Positions 52,031-59,698 of a stretch of 64,000 nucleotides of DNA are shown here, in pieces. The stretch spans positions 496,001 through 560,000 of the forward strand of contig NZ_JBHSNJ010000012.1 of assembly GCF_042657165.1 (NCBI RefSeq). The letters run 5' to 3'. Every line of letters starts with the position of its first letter. The first letter of the stretch is position 1. Position numbers and translations under genes: made by a program. A model generated the notes under the pieces. It did not search any database. It was not told the origin of the DNA and saw only the letters and a list, made by a program, of their open reading frames with translations. Source of the DNA: Agrilutibacter niabensis. GTDB lineage: Bacteria > Pseudomonadota > Gammaproteobacteria > Xanthomonadales > Xanthomonadaceae.

Positions 52031-52656
52031 TGCGGCACCTCTACAGATTGCGAAATCATTAGGCTATCGCTCTGTTCCCACCTGTTCTCAGTCGGCACAT
52101 GCTCGGCGCAGCGGTGACGCCTCACCGGCCAATAGGCGCGCGCTGCACCTAGCGCACAGCCGCCCATGCCGGCCTTCGGGTTCAATGGATCGGGCAGATA
52201 ATTGATGCAGTCGCCGCACGTTACCTTCGGTCGTGGCAGCGGCTTGCCTGCCTTCCTGCGAGAGCACCAGGGGCACGCCACCACGCGCGACGGTGCGCCC
52301 TGCCACAGCCAGACCGGGCCGCAGCCTTCGCAGTGCGCCGCTTGCGTATAGCCGTCCGGTGCGATGCCGCGATCTATGTCGGTGCCGCGATCCAGCGCGC
52401 GCAGGTATGCCCGTAGGGTCTCATCGGACAGGCCCGTGCAGGCGGTCACGTCATCGGCGTGCAGGCGGTGAACGCGCGCAGCGTCCGCGCCTTCGGCATC
52501 GGCCAGGTTCAGCAGGTGCGCGCGTTTTTCAGGCTCGCCCCGTTGCGACTCTTGCGACTGTTGCGACTCTCGGACTGTTACGGACGGTTGTGTCGCGTGA
52601 GTCGCGGGAGTCGCAGCAGCCTCCGCACGTTTCAGCAGATCGGATAGCGCACCCAT
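52027..52656 (-). CDS. Cys-rich protein of the satellite operon
   Basis: A 209-residue soluble protein. The N-terminal MGALSDLLKRAEAAATPAT type leader resembles primase-associated proteins of satellites. The C-terminal half has CEGCGPVWLW, CPWCSRR and VTCGDCINYLPDPLNPKAGMGGC with a final His/Cys (RHRCAEHV), probably two zinc sites. The ATG at 52656 overlaps the upstream stop (TAATG), so an apparent longer start at 52686 is not used. The function is unknown. Confidence 0.75.
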   Translation of the reverse strand: MGALSDLLKRAEAAATPATHATQPSVTVRESQQSQESQRGEPEKRAHLLNLADAEGADAARVHRLHADDVTACTGLSDETLRAYLRALDRGTDIDRGIAPDGYTQAAHCEGCGPVWLWQGAPSRVVACPWCSRRKAGKPLPRPKVTCGDCINYLPDPLNPKAGMGGCALGAARAYWPVRRHRCAEHVPTENRWEQSDSLMISQSVEVPQ

Positions 52657-54158
52657 TAGTCTGGCTCTCCGATGCGTACGCGCCACACGCGGGCACGTTG
52701 TCGGCCGTCCAGTTCTGCGCCGCCGTCGACAAACTCCGCCCAGCCGGCAGCCTCCAGCGCTTCCATCGCGGCCGTGAATACTTCATCCGTGCGGATTGCG
52801 TTAGGCCCGTTGCGTTGTGCGTCGCGGCTATACAGCAGCGTCCGGTCGGTGTCCCTGCACCATCCCAACAACGCCTCAGCGTGCCGCACCCTCTGTGGAA
52901 CGGACGCCGTCCCGACAACGCGCGCCGCTTCCCGCAGGTGGTACATGGCCAGCCGCGCCGCTCGCTCGACGGTATCCCTGCGGATCACGCCCGCGTCCGG
53001 TTCCTCGACCAGGGTCAGCACGCCCGCGATACGGGCGACCTGCGAAGCCGCCTTAGATGCCCATGCCCGCACGCTGGCGAAGTCGCCCGCCATGTCCGCC
53101 TCTATCGCGTTGTGCACGTCGACCCAAAGCGCCTTGGCGTCCGGTGCCAGAGTCAGCGCGCGCGGCTCTAGCTCATTCCTGGAGCCATCGCGCAGGGGCG
53201 GTGGATCGGTCAATAGGTCACGCATCCGCGACCAGTAGTGGGCTAGGGCAGGATTGCGGCCTAGGTCGCCATCGCGGTACATCCGTGAGCCAACGGCGGA
53301 CGCTGGCCACGCGACCAGACAGCGCGGCAGAAACCCTTGTCCGGTTAGCACGTCATCGCTCAGCACGCGCTCCGCGATGACCGGCTGCACCATGACGTGC
53401 ATCGCCAGCCGTCGGCCGTAAAACTTCGCTGCCCCATCACCTGCGCGAATACGGGCAAATTCGCCGCTGTCCCATAGCTTAGAGAATCCGGCCGCAGACT
53501 TTGTGCGGTTGTCGCGGTTCATCGCGTGCCCGTCCAGAAAATCGCCGGCATCGTCATTGAACAAGCCCAAGCTACCGCGCCCGCCCTGGTACAGCTTGTG
53601 CAGACCCTCCAGCGTTGCCTCGGGCACCAGCAGCCATGGTGCTAGCGGCGGCTCAGGTGGCGCGCCTAGCCGCTCCAGTGACGCCCGGATAGTGTCGGCA
53701 TCCTTTCCACGCTCAGCCGCGCGCGCTGCGGCCTTGTGCGATGCCAGCGCAACCTCATGCTTGGCCAGCGCCTGGCGATATGCGTCCGCCTCGGCACGTT
53801 CCACTTCCCGGTGTGCCTGCAATGCCCACTTGTCCGCGCCGCTCTTGCGTTCGCCGGAGTCACCCACGGTCACGTGCCACAAGCTCAGTGGCTCGCGCCT
53901 GCCGTCGATTAGCACGTCCGCGTGCGCCTGCGCGGCCAGACTCGCGGCAGACAGTACCGATTGCCCGCACAGTCCGGCCGGAGCCTGCACAACGTCATGT
54001 ATCGCGCGGGCTGCCCGGCCTAGCACCTCGCCCAACGCTTCCAGCGGGTACGGCTCAGCGGGAGGCAGCGGTCGCCGTAGCGGCTCAGGTGCGAATCCTT
54101 CTGCGGCCTTCGTGGCCAGAACCGCTCCGCGTTCCTCCAGTGACAGGACGGCATTCAT
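52656..54158 (-). CDS. DUF3987 replication protein (YfjI-like)
   Basis: A 500-residue protein with a DUF3987 domain over most of its length (WHVTVGDSGERKSGADKWAL, LFNDDAGDFLDGHAMN, LWDSGEFARIRAG, GFLPRCLVAWP). The SGERKSG segment resembles a P-loop. These proteins are found with primase zinc-finger genes in satellites and islands and are taken to act as helicase- or primase-like replication factors. The ATG at 54158 overlaps the upstream gene by 4 bp; the extra open frame before it is not used. Confidence 0.85.
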   Translation of the reverse strand: MNAVLSLEERGAVLATKAAEGFAPEPLRRPLPPAEPYPLEALGEVLGRAARAIHDVVQAPAGLCGQSVLSAASLAAQAHADVLIDGRREPLSLWHVTVGDSGERKSGADKWALQAHREVERAEADAYRQALAKHEVALASHKAAARAAERGKDADTIRASLERLGAPPEPPLAPWLLVPEATLEGLHKLYQGGRGSLGLFNDDAGDFLDGHAMNRDNRTKSAAGFSKLWDSGEFARIRAGDGAAKFYGRRLAMHVMVQPVIAERVLSDDVLTGQGFLPRCLVAWPASAVGSRMYRDGDLGRNPALAHYWSRMRDLLTDPPPLRDGSRNELEPRALTLAPDAKALWVDVHNAIEADMAGDFASVRAWASKAASQVARIAGVLTLVEEPDAGVIRRDTVERAARLAMYHLREAARVVGTASVPQRVRHAEALLGWCRDTDRTLLYSRDAQRNGPNAIRTDEVFTAAMEALEAAGWAEFVDGGAELDGRQRARVWRVRIGEPD

Positions 54159-54697
54159 ACGGCGGGCCTCCACGATGCAGCGCGCGACAGGATCGAACGC
54201 GCATTCGCCAAGCGCTCGACAGCCACGTTTAGGCGGGCGGCATCCTCCGCGCTCAGGCATTCCCATATCTGCACTTGGCAGGCTGCGGCTTCGACAATGG
54301 CAGCCTCCAGCGCCAACACTTCGACGGCGGACGTGATGCCCGTTTCCCGAATGGCGCGACGCGCGTTATCGCGTTCATCCCGCGACTGCGGCCATTGGCG
54401 CGGCGGATGCAGGTCGGCCCATCGAAGCCCGACAGCGGCGAGAACTTCATCACCCTGGCAACCTGCGAAACAATGCACCAGGATTCGCCCGTGGCTCTCG
54501 GCAATGCTCAGCTTCCGCGACGTTCCAGAGCAAACTGGACAACGCGCGCGCCAGCCGTTGCCGGATTTCTGCGCGCCGTCCAGCCGTTGCAGCAGCGCCT
54601 CCGCGTTGGCATCCTGCACGTGGAATTGTTGCTCGCCAGCACCGTTCCCCGAAGCCCGCAGGTTGCCGCCTGCGGGTTTCCTCTTTCCGGGCCTCAT
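54155..54697 (-). CDS. Primase-type zinc-finger protein
   Basis: A 180-residue protein with a CHC2-like zinc finger (GWRARCPVCSGTSRKLSIAES...GRILVHCFAGCQGDEVLAAVGL), as in the N-terminal domain of bacterial and P4-type primases. No TOPRIM or polymerase domain follows, so the enzyme is split and probably works with the downstream DUF3987 protein. It overlaps both neighbours by 4 bp. Confidence 0.82.
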   Translation of the reverse strand: MRPGKRKPAGGNLRASGNGAGEQQFHVQDANAEALLQRLDGAQKSGNGWRARCPVCSGTSRKLSIAESHGRILVHCFAGCQGDEVLAAVGLRWADLHPPRQWPQSRDERDNARRAIRETGITSAVEVLALEAAIVEAAACQVQIWECLSAEDAARLNVAVERLANARSILSRAASWRPAV

Positions 54698-54897
54698 TCT
54701 TCACCCCCATCATTCGCCGCTAGCCGATCGGGCAAAGTGCGGAGGGACTCCAGCCGCACGTAGCGACGCGTCCCGATGGTGAACGTATCCAGTAGCCCTT
54801 TGCGCGCTAGTTCAAAGGCAACGGATCGGCTGATTCCATGATTCGCGCATGCCGGGACCAGCGGCCGATAGGTCGGTGAATCAATCGGGTTTGTCAT
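54694..54897 (-). CDS. AlpA-like helix-turn-helix protein
   Basis: A 67-residue protein with a winged-helix pattern (VPACANHGISRSVAFELARK followed by GLLDTFTIGTRRYVRLESL) typical of AlpA/excisionase-type regulators encoded beside integrases. The ATG at 54897 has a GAGGAC ribosome site. It is the first gene of the replication operon and follows a terminator-like hairpin by only about 27 bp. It may control integrase expression or excision. Confidence 0.78.
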   Translation of the reverse strand: MTNPIDSPTYRPLVPACANHGISRSVAFELARKGLLDTFTIGTRRYVRLESLRTLPDRLAANDGGEE

Positions 54898-54923
54898 TAG
54901 TTGTCCTCGCAAACGTACAAATG

Positions 54924-55196
54924 AAAAAGCCCGCACTAGGCGGGCTTCGGGTACTGGCACGGGGCCAGAAACGGCAAAGGCCCGCAGAGTCACCTGCGAG
55001 CCTTCAAATAGGTTGCCCCGTTAACGCACGGGGCCACGCGGCCTTTTACGCAAGGCGGCGGACGGAGTTGCAGCGTTGTCGTAGCTTGCGCACGTCATTT
55101 GCCGGTTGCGAGACCGGGCAAAAACTAGTGAAGCTCCGCCGCGATGCGGCGTGCGAATGACTCCCGTCATGAAGTCATCGGGCTGGACCCGTAAAC
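54924..55196 (-). promoter_or_regulatory. Hairpin-rich leader of the satellite replication operon with an attenuator-like terminator
   Basis: Reading the minus strand: TTTGCCCGGT pairs with ACCGGCAAA (55098-55123), GCCCCGT with ACGGGGC (55015-55034), and finally AAGCCCGC with GCGGGCTT (54927-54947) followed by T5, an intrinsic terminator 27 bp before the alpA-like start codon. Too little room remains for a promoter after the terminator, so transcripts must pass it. P4 phage controls its replication operon by leader RNA termination; this could be a similar device. No ORF lies in the stretch. Confidence 0.5.
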
Positions 55197-55198
55197 GC

Positions 55199-55221
55199 AA
55201 AAGACCCGCGCTTGGCGGGTC
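55199..55221 (-). terminator. Terminator of the 272-codon gene
   Basis: GACCCGC and GCGGGTC pair around a 5-nt loop, and on the minus strand a TTTT tract follows. It closes the transcript of the gene ending at 55285. Confidence 0.8.
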
Positions 55222-55284
55222 CTCTGGGGGGCGTGTTCCCCAATAATTGAATGGTAGGCGTGGGAGTCGCGGCTCTGGGGGTGC

Positions 55285-56103
55285 TCAGACCAGATGCTCG
55301 TCCTCGAGCCTCTCAATTTCCACCTTTGCCGCTTTGACCGCCGCCCTTAGCACGTTGTAGTCCATGCCCAAGTAATCGGCGATGGCGCGAACGTGCGTGC
55401 GGATGGAATCGCGCTGGCCCACGCGATCCTGCGCGATTGCCAGCGCATAAGCCTTTTGGATTGGCGACAGCCCCTGTATGCCCTCTGCGATTCGATGCAG
55501 CGGCGTGCCTTCTTCAAACGCCAGCTTGCGGGCCACCGCCCAAATGTCGCCTTCCGCAGTGGGGTCCGGCACTAGACAGATTTCGCACTCCAGAATGGCT
55601 TCGTCACCGCCTTCGTCTGGATCGTCCTCACCATCCAGGAAACCCGCGAGAACAAGCGGGTGCGCTCCCCTCGTAAAACGGTTGTCGGGCATCTCACCTT
55701 CGAAAGTCGGCCACTCGACTTCTTCGCGAGCTTCGTGCGGTAGGCTCCCCAGCGCGGCTTCCCGCGTGAACGCGTAGCGGGCCTGCCCCAGCCGGTTTGG
55801 GGGAAGCCTAAAAATCCATTTGTTGCCGACGAATCGCTCAAGCGTCTCACTTGCCACTACCGTAGTACGGATGCCGCACCAACCTTTTCTCCCAACCTGC
55901 GCAGCAGTAAACGGGCCTGCTAGTTCGGCCAGTTTGCGCAATAGGTCAAGCTCGACGGGGTGGGGCCATGCTCGCCCAACCTGCGCAGCACGTTGCTCGA
56001 CCCCGGTCAGCCACGCCCTGGTAGCGGCTTCCTCTTCGCGCTTGAACTCGCGCAGGACCTGTTGTTGTCGGCGCTCAAACTTGGGTCGGATCTGGTCGAA
56101 CAT
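55285..56103 (-). CDS. Unknown satellite protein, possible regulator
   Basis: A 272-residue soluble protein. The N-terminal third is a charged helix (ERRQQQVLREFKREEEAATR); the middle has TAAQVGRKGWCGIRTTVV and FVGNKWIFRLPPN; an acidic linker (GEDDPDEGGDE) follows; and the C-terminal part (SIRTHVRAIADYLGMDYNVLRAAVKAA) could be a helix-turn-helix. No family was recognised. A perfect palindrome lies just upstream and it stands between the integrase and the replication operon, the usual place of a satellite regulator. Confidence 0.7.
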   Translation of the reverse strand: MFDQIRPKFERRQQQVLREFKREEEAATRAWLTGVEQRAAQVGRAWPHPVELDLLRKLAELAGPFTAAQVGRKGWCGIRTTVVASETLERFVGNKWIFRLPPNRLGQARYAFTREAALGSLPHEAREEVEWPTFEGEMPDNRFTRGAHPLVLAGFLDGEDDPDEGGDEAILECEICLVPDPTAEGDIWAVARKLAFEEGTPLHRIAEGIQGLSPIQKAYALAIAQDRVGQRDSIRTHVRAIADYLGMDYNVLRAAVKAAKVEIERLEDEHLV

Positions 56104-56120
56104 TCGATTACCCCGGCTTC

Positions 56121-56141
56121 GTTAGTAGTAATGCTACTAAC
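56121..56141. promoter_or_regulatory. Perfect palindromic operator candidate
   Basis: GTTAGTAG and CTACTAAC flank a 5-bp centre, 18 bp before the start of the 272-codon gene. It is AT-rich and exact over 8 bp per arm, suggesting a regulator binding site, possibly for autorepression. Confidence 0.6.
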
Positions 56142-56262
56142 AAATCTGGGGGTGGCGCGATATTTTTGCAACTACATGCAAGCATTTGATTGGAAAGGAA
56201 AAAATTGCTTAAAGGGTTGGAGCCCCCTCGTTCGCTCCGCTTAGCGGGCTCGCTGTATAGGG

Positions 56263-57426
56263 TTACAGCGCCAGCCCTGCCAGTGCGGCAGCCGCGCGCT
56301 TGCGTTGCAGATGGCCGTAGTGCTTTTCGATCATGGCGACGGACGTGCCGGATAGCTGTGCCACCGTCAGCAGGTCCAATCCGCCTTGCACCAGGTCCGT
56401 AATGACGGAATGACGCAGCGTGTAGGCCGTCGCCTCGGCAGGCAGGCCAGCCGCGACAACAGCGGCCTTGATCGGTTTTTTCCAATCATCCTTAGTCCAC
56501 GCGCAGCCGTCGGCCTGCGCAAACAACGGGGCGCTGGGCAGCTTGGACTTCACTTGCTCGCGCAGCATGGCGGCAGTTTCGCCCTCCACCAGTAAGCGGC
56601 GCCCACCGCCTGCCTTGTCGCGTTCGATCGCTAGTTCATTTCTGCGCGCATCGAAGTCACCAGCGCGCAGCGCGGCCAGTGCGCCCGGACGCAGGGGCAG
56701 GAAGCAAAGGCCGCGACAGAATGCGGTGGCATCGTCGGGAAGCTCTTTCAGCAGCGCGCGGCGCTGATCGCGGTCCAAGTAGAGATTGCGGCGGCCCTTC
56801 GCCTCGACGGGTTGCAGTGCCTTTTGCCATGCCAGCGCGGTTGGCACTTCGCCCCGGCGCAGCGCGGCATTCAGGGCAGCCCGAAACGCCACCATGTCGC
56901 GGTTCACCGTAGCGGGGGAGCGGGGGCGGGTGACCCTTTCGCCTTTTTTGCTTCGGGTCACCAGCGCGGGCATAGATTCCAGCCGTGCGCGCCATTCGCG
57001 GACGTGATGCTCCCGCAGCTTTTGGAGCTTCACCCGTGCGATGGGGTCGTTATAGACGTAGCGGGGGAACCTCTTGGCGGCGTCCGGGTTCACCTTCGCA
57101 TAGGTCTCGCAGGCTTCTTTCACCGTGACGGACTTTTCAGAGCCACCATGCGACAGGTGGGCGAACCATTCGCGCGCATCGGCAGATGCCGCCCCGAATC
57201 GGTCACTTGCGGGCAGGTGCCCGAAGTCGCCCAACGCCTTGAGCGGCTTCCTGCGGGTGTCGGGATCGTAGTAGCGGGCAATCCACGTGCCGCCCTTGCC
57301 GATGGCGGACGGACGGAAGCCCAAGAATTGACCAGTAGCCAGCTTGTGCCAGTGCGGCTCCCGCTGGGGTTTCAGCTTTTCGCGGCTGCGGACGGTGCTC
57401 AAGTCGGCCAAGTTCCGCGCTCCCAA
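56263..57426 (-). CDS. Tyrosine-type site-specific integrase
   Basis: A 387-residue phage/island integrase. The N-terminal arm-binding and core-binding domains (VKEACETYAKVN...RSPATVNRDMVAFRAALNAAL) precede the catalytic domain. Visible catalytic motifs are FLPLRPGALAALRAGDF (first Arg), YTLRHSVITDLVQGG (HxxR region) and the nucleophile in EKHYGHL. I see no IntI-specific extra helix, so it should not act on attC. The start is a TTG at 57426. It is the last gene before attR and reads away from it. Family relatives integrate in tRNA genes. Confidence 0.93.
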   Translation of the reverse strand: MGARNLADLSTVRSREKLKPQREPHWHKLATGQFLGFRPSAIGKGGTWIARYYDPDTRRKPLKALGDFGHLPASDRFGAASADAREWFAHLSHGGSEKSVTVKEACETYAKVNPDAAKRFPRYVYNDPIARVKLQKLREHHVREWRARLESMPALVTRSKKGERVTRPRSPATVNRDMVAFRAALNAALRRGEVPTALAWQKALQPVEAKGRRNLYLDRDQRRALLKELPDDATAFCRGLCFLPLRPGALAALRAGDFDARRNELAIERDKAGGGRRLLVEGETAAMLREQVKSKLPSAPLFAQADGCAWTKDDWKKPIKAAVVAAGLPAEATAYTLRHSVITDLVQGGLDLLTVAQLSGTSVAMIEKHYGHLQRKRAAAALAGLAL

Positions 57427-57440
57427 GTGGCGATGATTAG

Positions 57441-57470
57441 CCAGTACGGAAATAGTACGGAAAAATACGG
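57441..57470 (+). promoter_or_regulatory. Putative integrase arm-type sites, right end
   Basis: CCAGTACGGAAA, AGTACGGAAA and ATACGG follow one another between the integrase start and attR, matching the repeats at 45018-45040. They also cover the integrase promoter region, so integrase may repress itself. Confidence 0.55.
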
Positions 57471-57547
57471 CGGACGGCTACGGACAGGAGAGCACTAAAA
57501 ACAAGGGCTTTTCTACATCACGGACGGCCGTGGATGCCATTTCCCAG

Positions 57548-57594
57548 CCTTGACATGGTAGGGGTCACAGGTTCGAACCCTGTACCGCCCACCA
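57548..57594 (+). repeat. attR: 47-bp direct repeat of the tRNA-Val 3' half
   Basis: Exact copy of 44927-44973 without a 5' tRNA half, hence not a functional tRNA. It marks the right border of the element. Confidence 0.93.
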
Positions 57595-57619
57595 CGCTTC
57601 CAAAGCGTACTTTTCGAGC

Positions 57620-57652
57620 AACGGCGCGGTCCCTCGGGGTCGCGCCGTTTTG
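57620..57652 (+). terminator. Terminator just outside attR
   Basis: AACGGCGCG and CGCGCCGTT pair around a loop of about 12 nt, followed by TTTG. It is probably the original terminator of the tRNA-Val gene, now displaced 12.6 kb from it. The next 190 bp up to the SulP gene hold nothing recognisable. Confidence 0.75.
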
Positions 57653-57840
57653 CTTACAGGCCCAGCGGGCGAGCCACTCCTTCACGCCGCGAAGCACTCG
57701 GCACGCACTTTCCACGGCGGGTGCGGAGTTCGTCGCGCAGCGACGCGCGCTTTTGTGGATCCCGGGCGGGGTAGGGCGCGATGAAGCGCAACCAGTGCCG
57801 CGGGACGTTCTGCAACTGGCCGCGCGTCTCGGCCGTCGTT

Positions 57841-59565
57841 TCAGGGCTTCCAGTCCACCGCGTGCTCCTCGAGGTAGGCGTCGACGGCGGCGCCGATCGT
57901 GGGATACGTCTCGCCGAAGCGCTCCAGCATCTCGAAGCGCTTCAGTTTGTCCTTGACCGGATCCTTCATCTCGGCGAACCGCAACTCGATGCCCGATTTG
58001 TGCAGGGCCCGCTCCAACTCGGCAAGCATGTCCGCCGAGGTCACGTCGATGCTGGTGACCGGCTCGGCGGCGATGACGATGCGCCGTACGGGCGTCGGCG
58101 ATTGCGCGATGGCCTCGAGCACGCGCTGGTGGAACAGCTCGGCATTGGCGAAGAACAGCGGTGCGTCCCAGCGGAACAGCACCAGGCCCGGAACGAGCCG
58201 TGCCTCCGGGTAGCGTGTGATGTCGTGGTAACCCCGGATGCCGTCGACCCTGCCCATCACGGCGTGGTACGGCCGCCAGCCGTCCCAGAGGAATTCCATG
58301 ATGGCGATGGCGATGGCAAGGCCGATGCCGGCAATCACGCCGAACACGGCCACGCCGACGAAGCAGGCGATCGAGAGCCAGAACTCCCATTGCTGGATGC
58401 GATAGATGCGGCGCAGGTCCTCGAACTGGAACAGGCCGATCGCCGCGGCGATCACGACCGCCGCCAGCGCGCTGCTGGGCAGTTGCTTCAGCAGGTTCGG
58501 TGCCAGGACCAGAAGCAGGGCCACCGCCACCGCGCCGACCACGCCCGTGAGCTGGGTTTTCGCACCCGCGGCTTCGGCGACCGGCGTGCGCGAGGAGCTG
58601 CTGCTGATCGGGAAGCCCTGGAAGAGCCCGGCCGCGAGGTTCGCGGCACCCAGGCCGATCATCTCCTGGTTCGGATCGACCGGTGTGCCGGTCTTCGCCG
58701 CATACGTGCGCGACAGGACGCTCGTATCGGCGAACGCCACCATGGCGACCGCGCAGCCGCCGATCACCACCTGGCCGAGGCCGGCGACACCGATCCAGGG
58801 CACTGCGAAAGATGGCAGGCCCTGCGGCAACGAGCCAAGCACCTTTACCCCGGCGCTGTCGTCGAGTGCGAGCGCGCCGACCACGATCGTCGCGGCCACG
58901 ACTGCGATCAGGAGGCCGGGGATCCGCTTCCATGGCTTGAGCAGCAGGATCACCGCGAGTGTCCCGGCACCGACGGCGGTCGCCGTCCAGTTGGCCTGAC
59001 CGTCCAGGATTGCCTTGACGATCCGGACGAGGTTGCGCAGCGGCCCGGCGCTTTCGATCGAAAAGCCGAACAGCTTGGGCAGCTGGCTGATCAGCACGGT
59101 GAGGGCGATGCCGTTCATGTAGCCGTAGCGGATCGGCTTGGACAACAGTTCGGTGACGAAGCCCAGGCGCAGGACGCCGATCAGGATGCACACCAGCCCC
59201 GACACCACTGCCATCAGGCTCGCCACGATCACGGCGCGCGCCGGATCGCCGGCAGAAAGTGGCAGCACGACCGCGAGAATCACCGCGGCGAGCGCGGAAT
59301 CCGGCCCCAGTACCAGGATGCGGCTGGGGCCGAACAGGGCGTAGGCGAGCAGCGGGACGATGGTGGCGTACAGGCCGTAGATCCCCGGGACGCCCGACGC
59401 CACGGCGTAGGCGATGCCGACCGGGACCAGCATCGTGGTCAGTACCAGGCCCGCCATCAGGTCGTGCGGCAGCCAGGCCGCTTCGTACTGGCGGGCGATC
59501 TGCAGTCCGGGTAACCAGCGCGTCCAACTGCCCATGCCCGCGAGCTCCTTCGATTGCGTCTTCAT
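57841..59565 (-). CDS. SulP family anion transporter with STAS domain
   Basis: A 574-residue inner-membrane protein. The SulP core (about residues 15-430) includes HDLMAGLVLTTMLVPVGIAYA, GPDSALAAVILA and VDPNQEMIGLGAANLAAGLFQGFP. The C-terminal cytoplasmic STAS domain has the PLFFANAELF entry motif and AEPVTSIDVTSADML. Bacterial members carry sulfate, bicarbonate or dicarboxylates; the substrate is not determined. It lies 133 bp downstream of the PPK2 gene, both on the minus strand. Confidence 0.94.
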   Translation of the reverse strand: MKTQSKELAGMGSWTRWLPGLQIARQYEAAWLPHDLMAGLVLTTMLVPVGIAYAVASGVPGIYGLYATIVPLLAYALFGPSRILVLGPDSALAAVILAVVLPLSAGDPARAVIVASLMAVVSGLVCILIGVLRLGFVTELLSKPIRYGYMNGIALTVLISQLPKLFGFSIESAGPLRNLVRIVKAILDGQANWTATAVGAGTLAVILLLKPWKRIPGLLIAVVAATIVVGALALDDSAGVKVLGSLPQGLPSFAVPWIGVAGLGQVVIGGCAVAMVAFADTSVLSRTYAAKTGTPVDPNQEMIGLGAANLAAGLFQGFPISSSSSRTPVAEAAGAKTQLTGVVGAVAVALLLVLAPNLLKQLPSSALAAVVIAAAIGLFQFEDLRRIYRIQQWEFWLSIACFVGVAVFGVIAGIGLAIAIAIMEFLWDGWRPYHAVMGRVDGIRGYHDITRYPEARLVPGLVLFRWDAPLFFANAELFHQRVLEAIAQSPTPVRRIVIAAEPVTSIDVTSADMLAELERALHKSGIELRFAEMKDPVKDKLKRFEMLERFGETYPTIGAAVDAYLEEHAVDWKP

Positions 59566-59698
59566 TCCGTGCGCCGATAGCCGCTACCGGGAATGCGCTC
59601 GATGCTTGCTTCACTCCTCGCGGTGTCCGATCGTGGCCCGCCTGGCAAGACTGCTCCGCGCCGCGTGAGTCGGCAACAGGGGCGCTCGCCGCCCGCGA

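Larger units (their letters stand above)
44927..57594. mobile_element. 12.6-kb satellite-like integrative element in tRNA-Val carrying an integron cassette array
   Basis: Bounded by 47-bp exact direct repeats of the tRNA-Val 3' half. The right part (51.4-57.4 kb) encodes a tyrosine integrase, a regulator-like unknown, an AlpA-like protein, a zinc-finger primase protein and a DUF3987 protein in P4/PICI-like order, without capsid, portal, terminase or conjugation genes. The left part (45.4-51.1 kb) is a run of attC sites and cassettes. The integrase lies at the end away from the intact tRNA gene. Repeats of CCAGTACGGAAA occur just inside both ends, as expected for integrase arm sites. The cassette half looks less GC-rich than the chromosome by eye. 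Confidence 0.9.

Noticed and set aside
56263..57426. Integron integrase (IntI) for the cassette array
   Set aside because: The tyrosine recombinase shows phage-type arm- and core-binding domains and no IntI-specific insertion, lies beside the tRNA repeat, and faces away from the array.
57548..57594. Second functional tRNA-Val gene
   Set aside because: Only the 3' 47 nt are present; the acceptor 5' strand and D arm are missing. It is the attR copy.
57518..59614. 698-codon minus-strand frame over the SulP gene
   Set aside because: It is offset from the true SulP frame, is Arg/Gly-rich, and even reads through the attR tRNA fragment.
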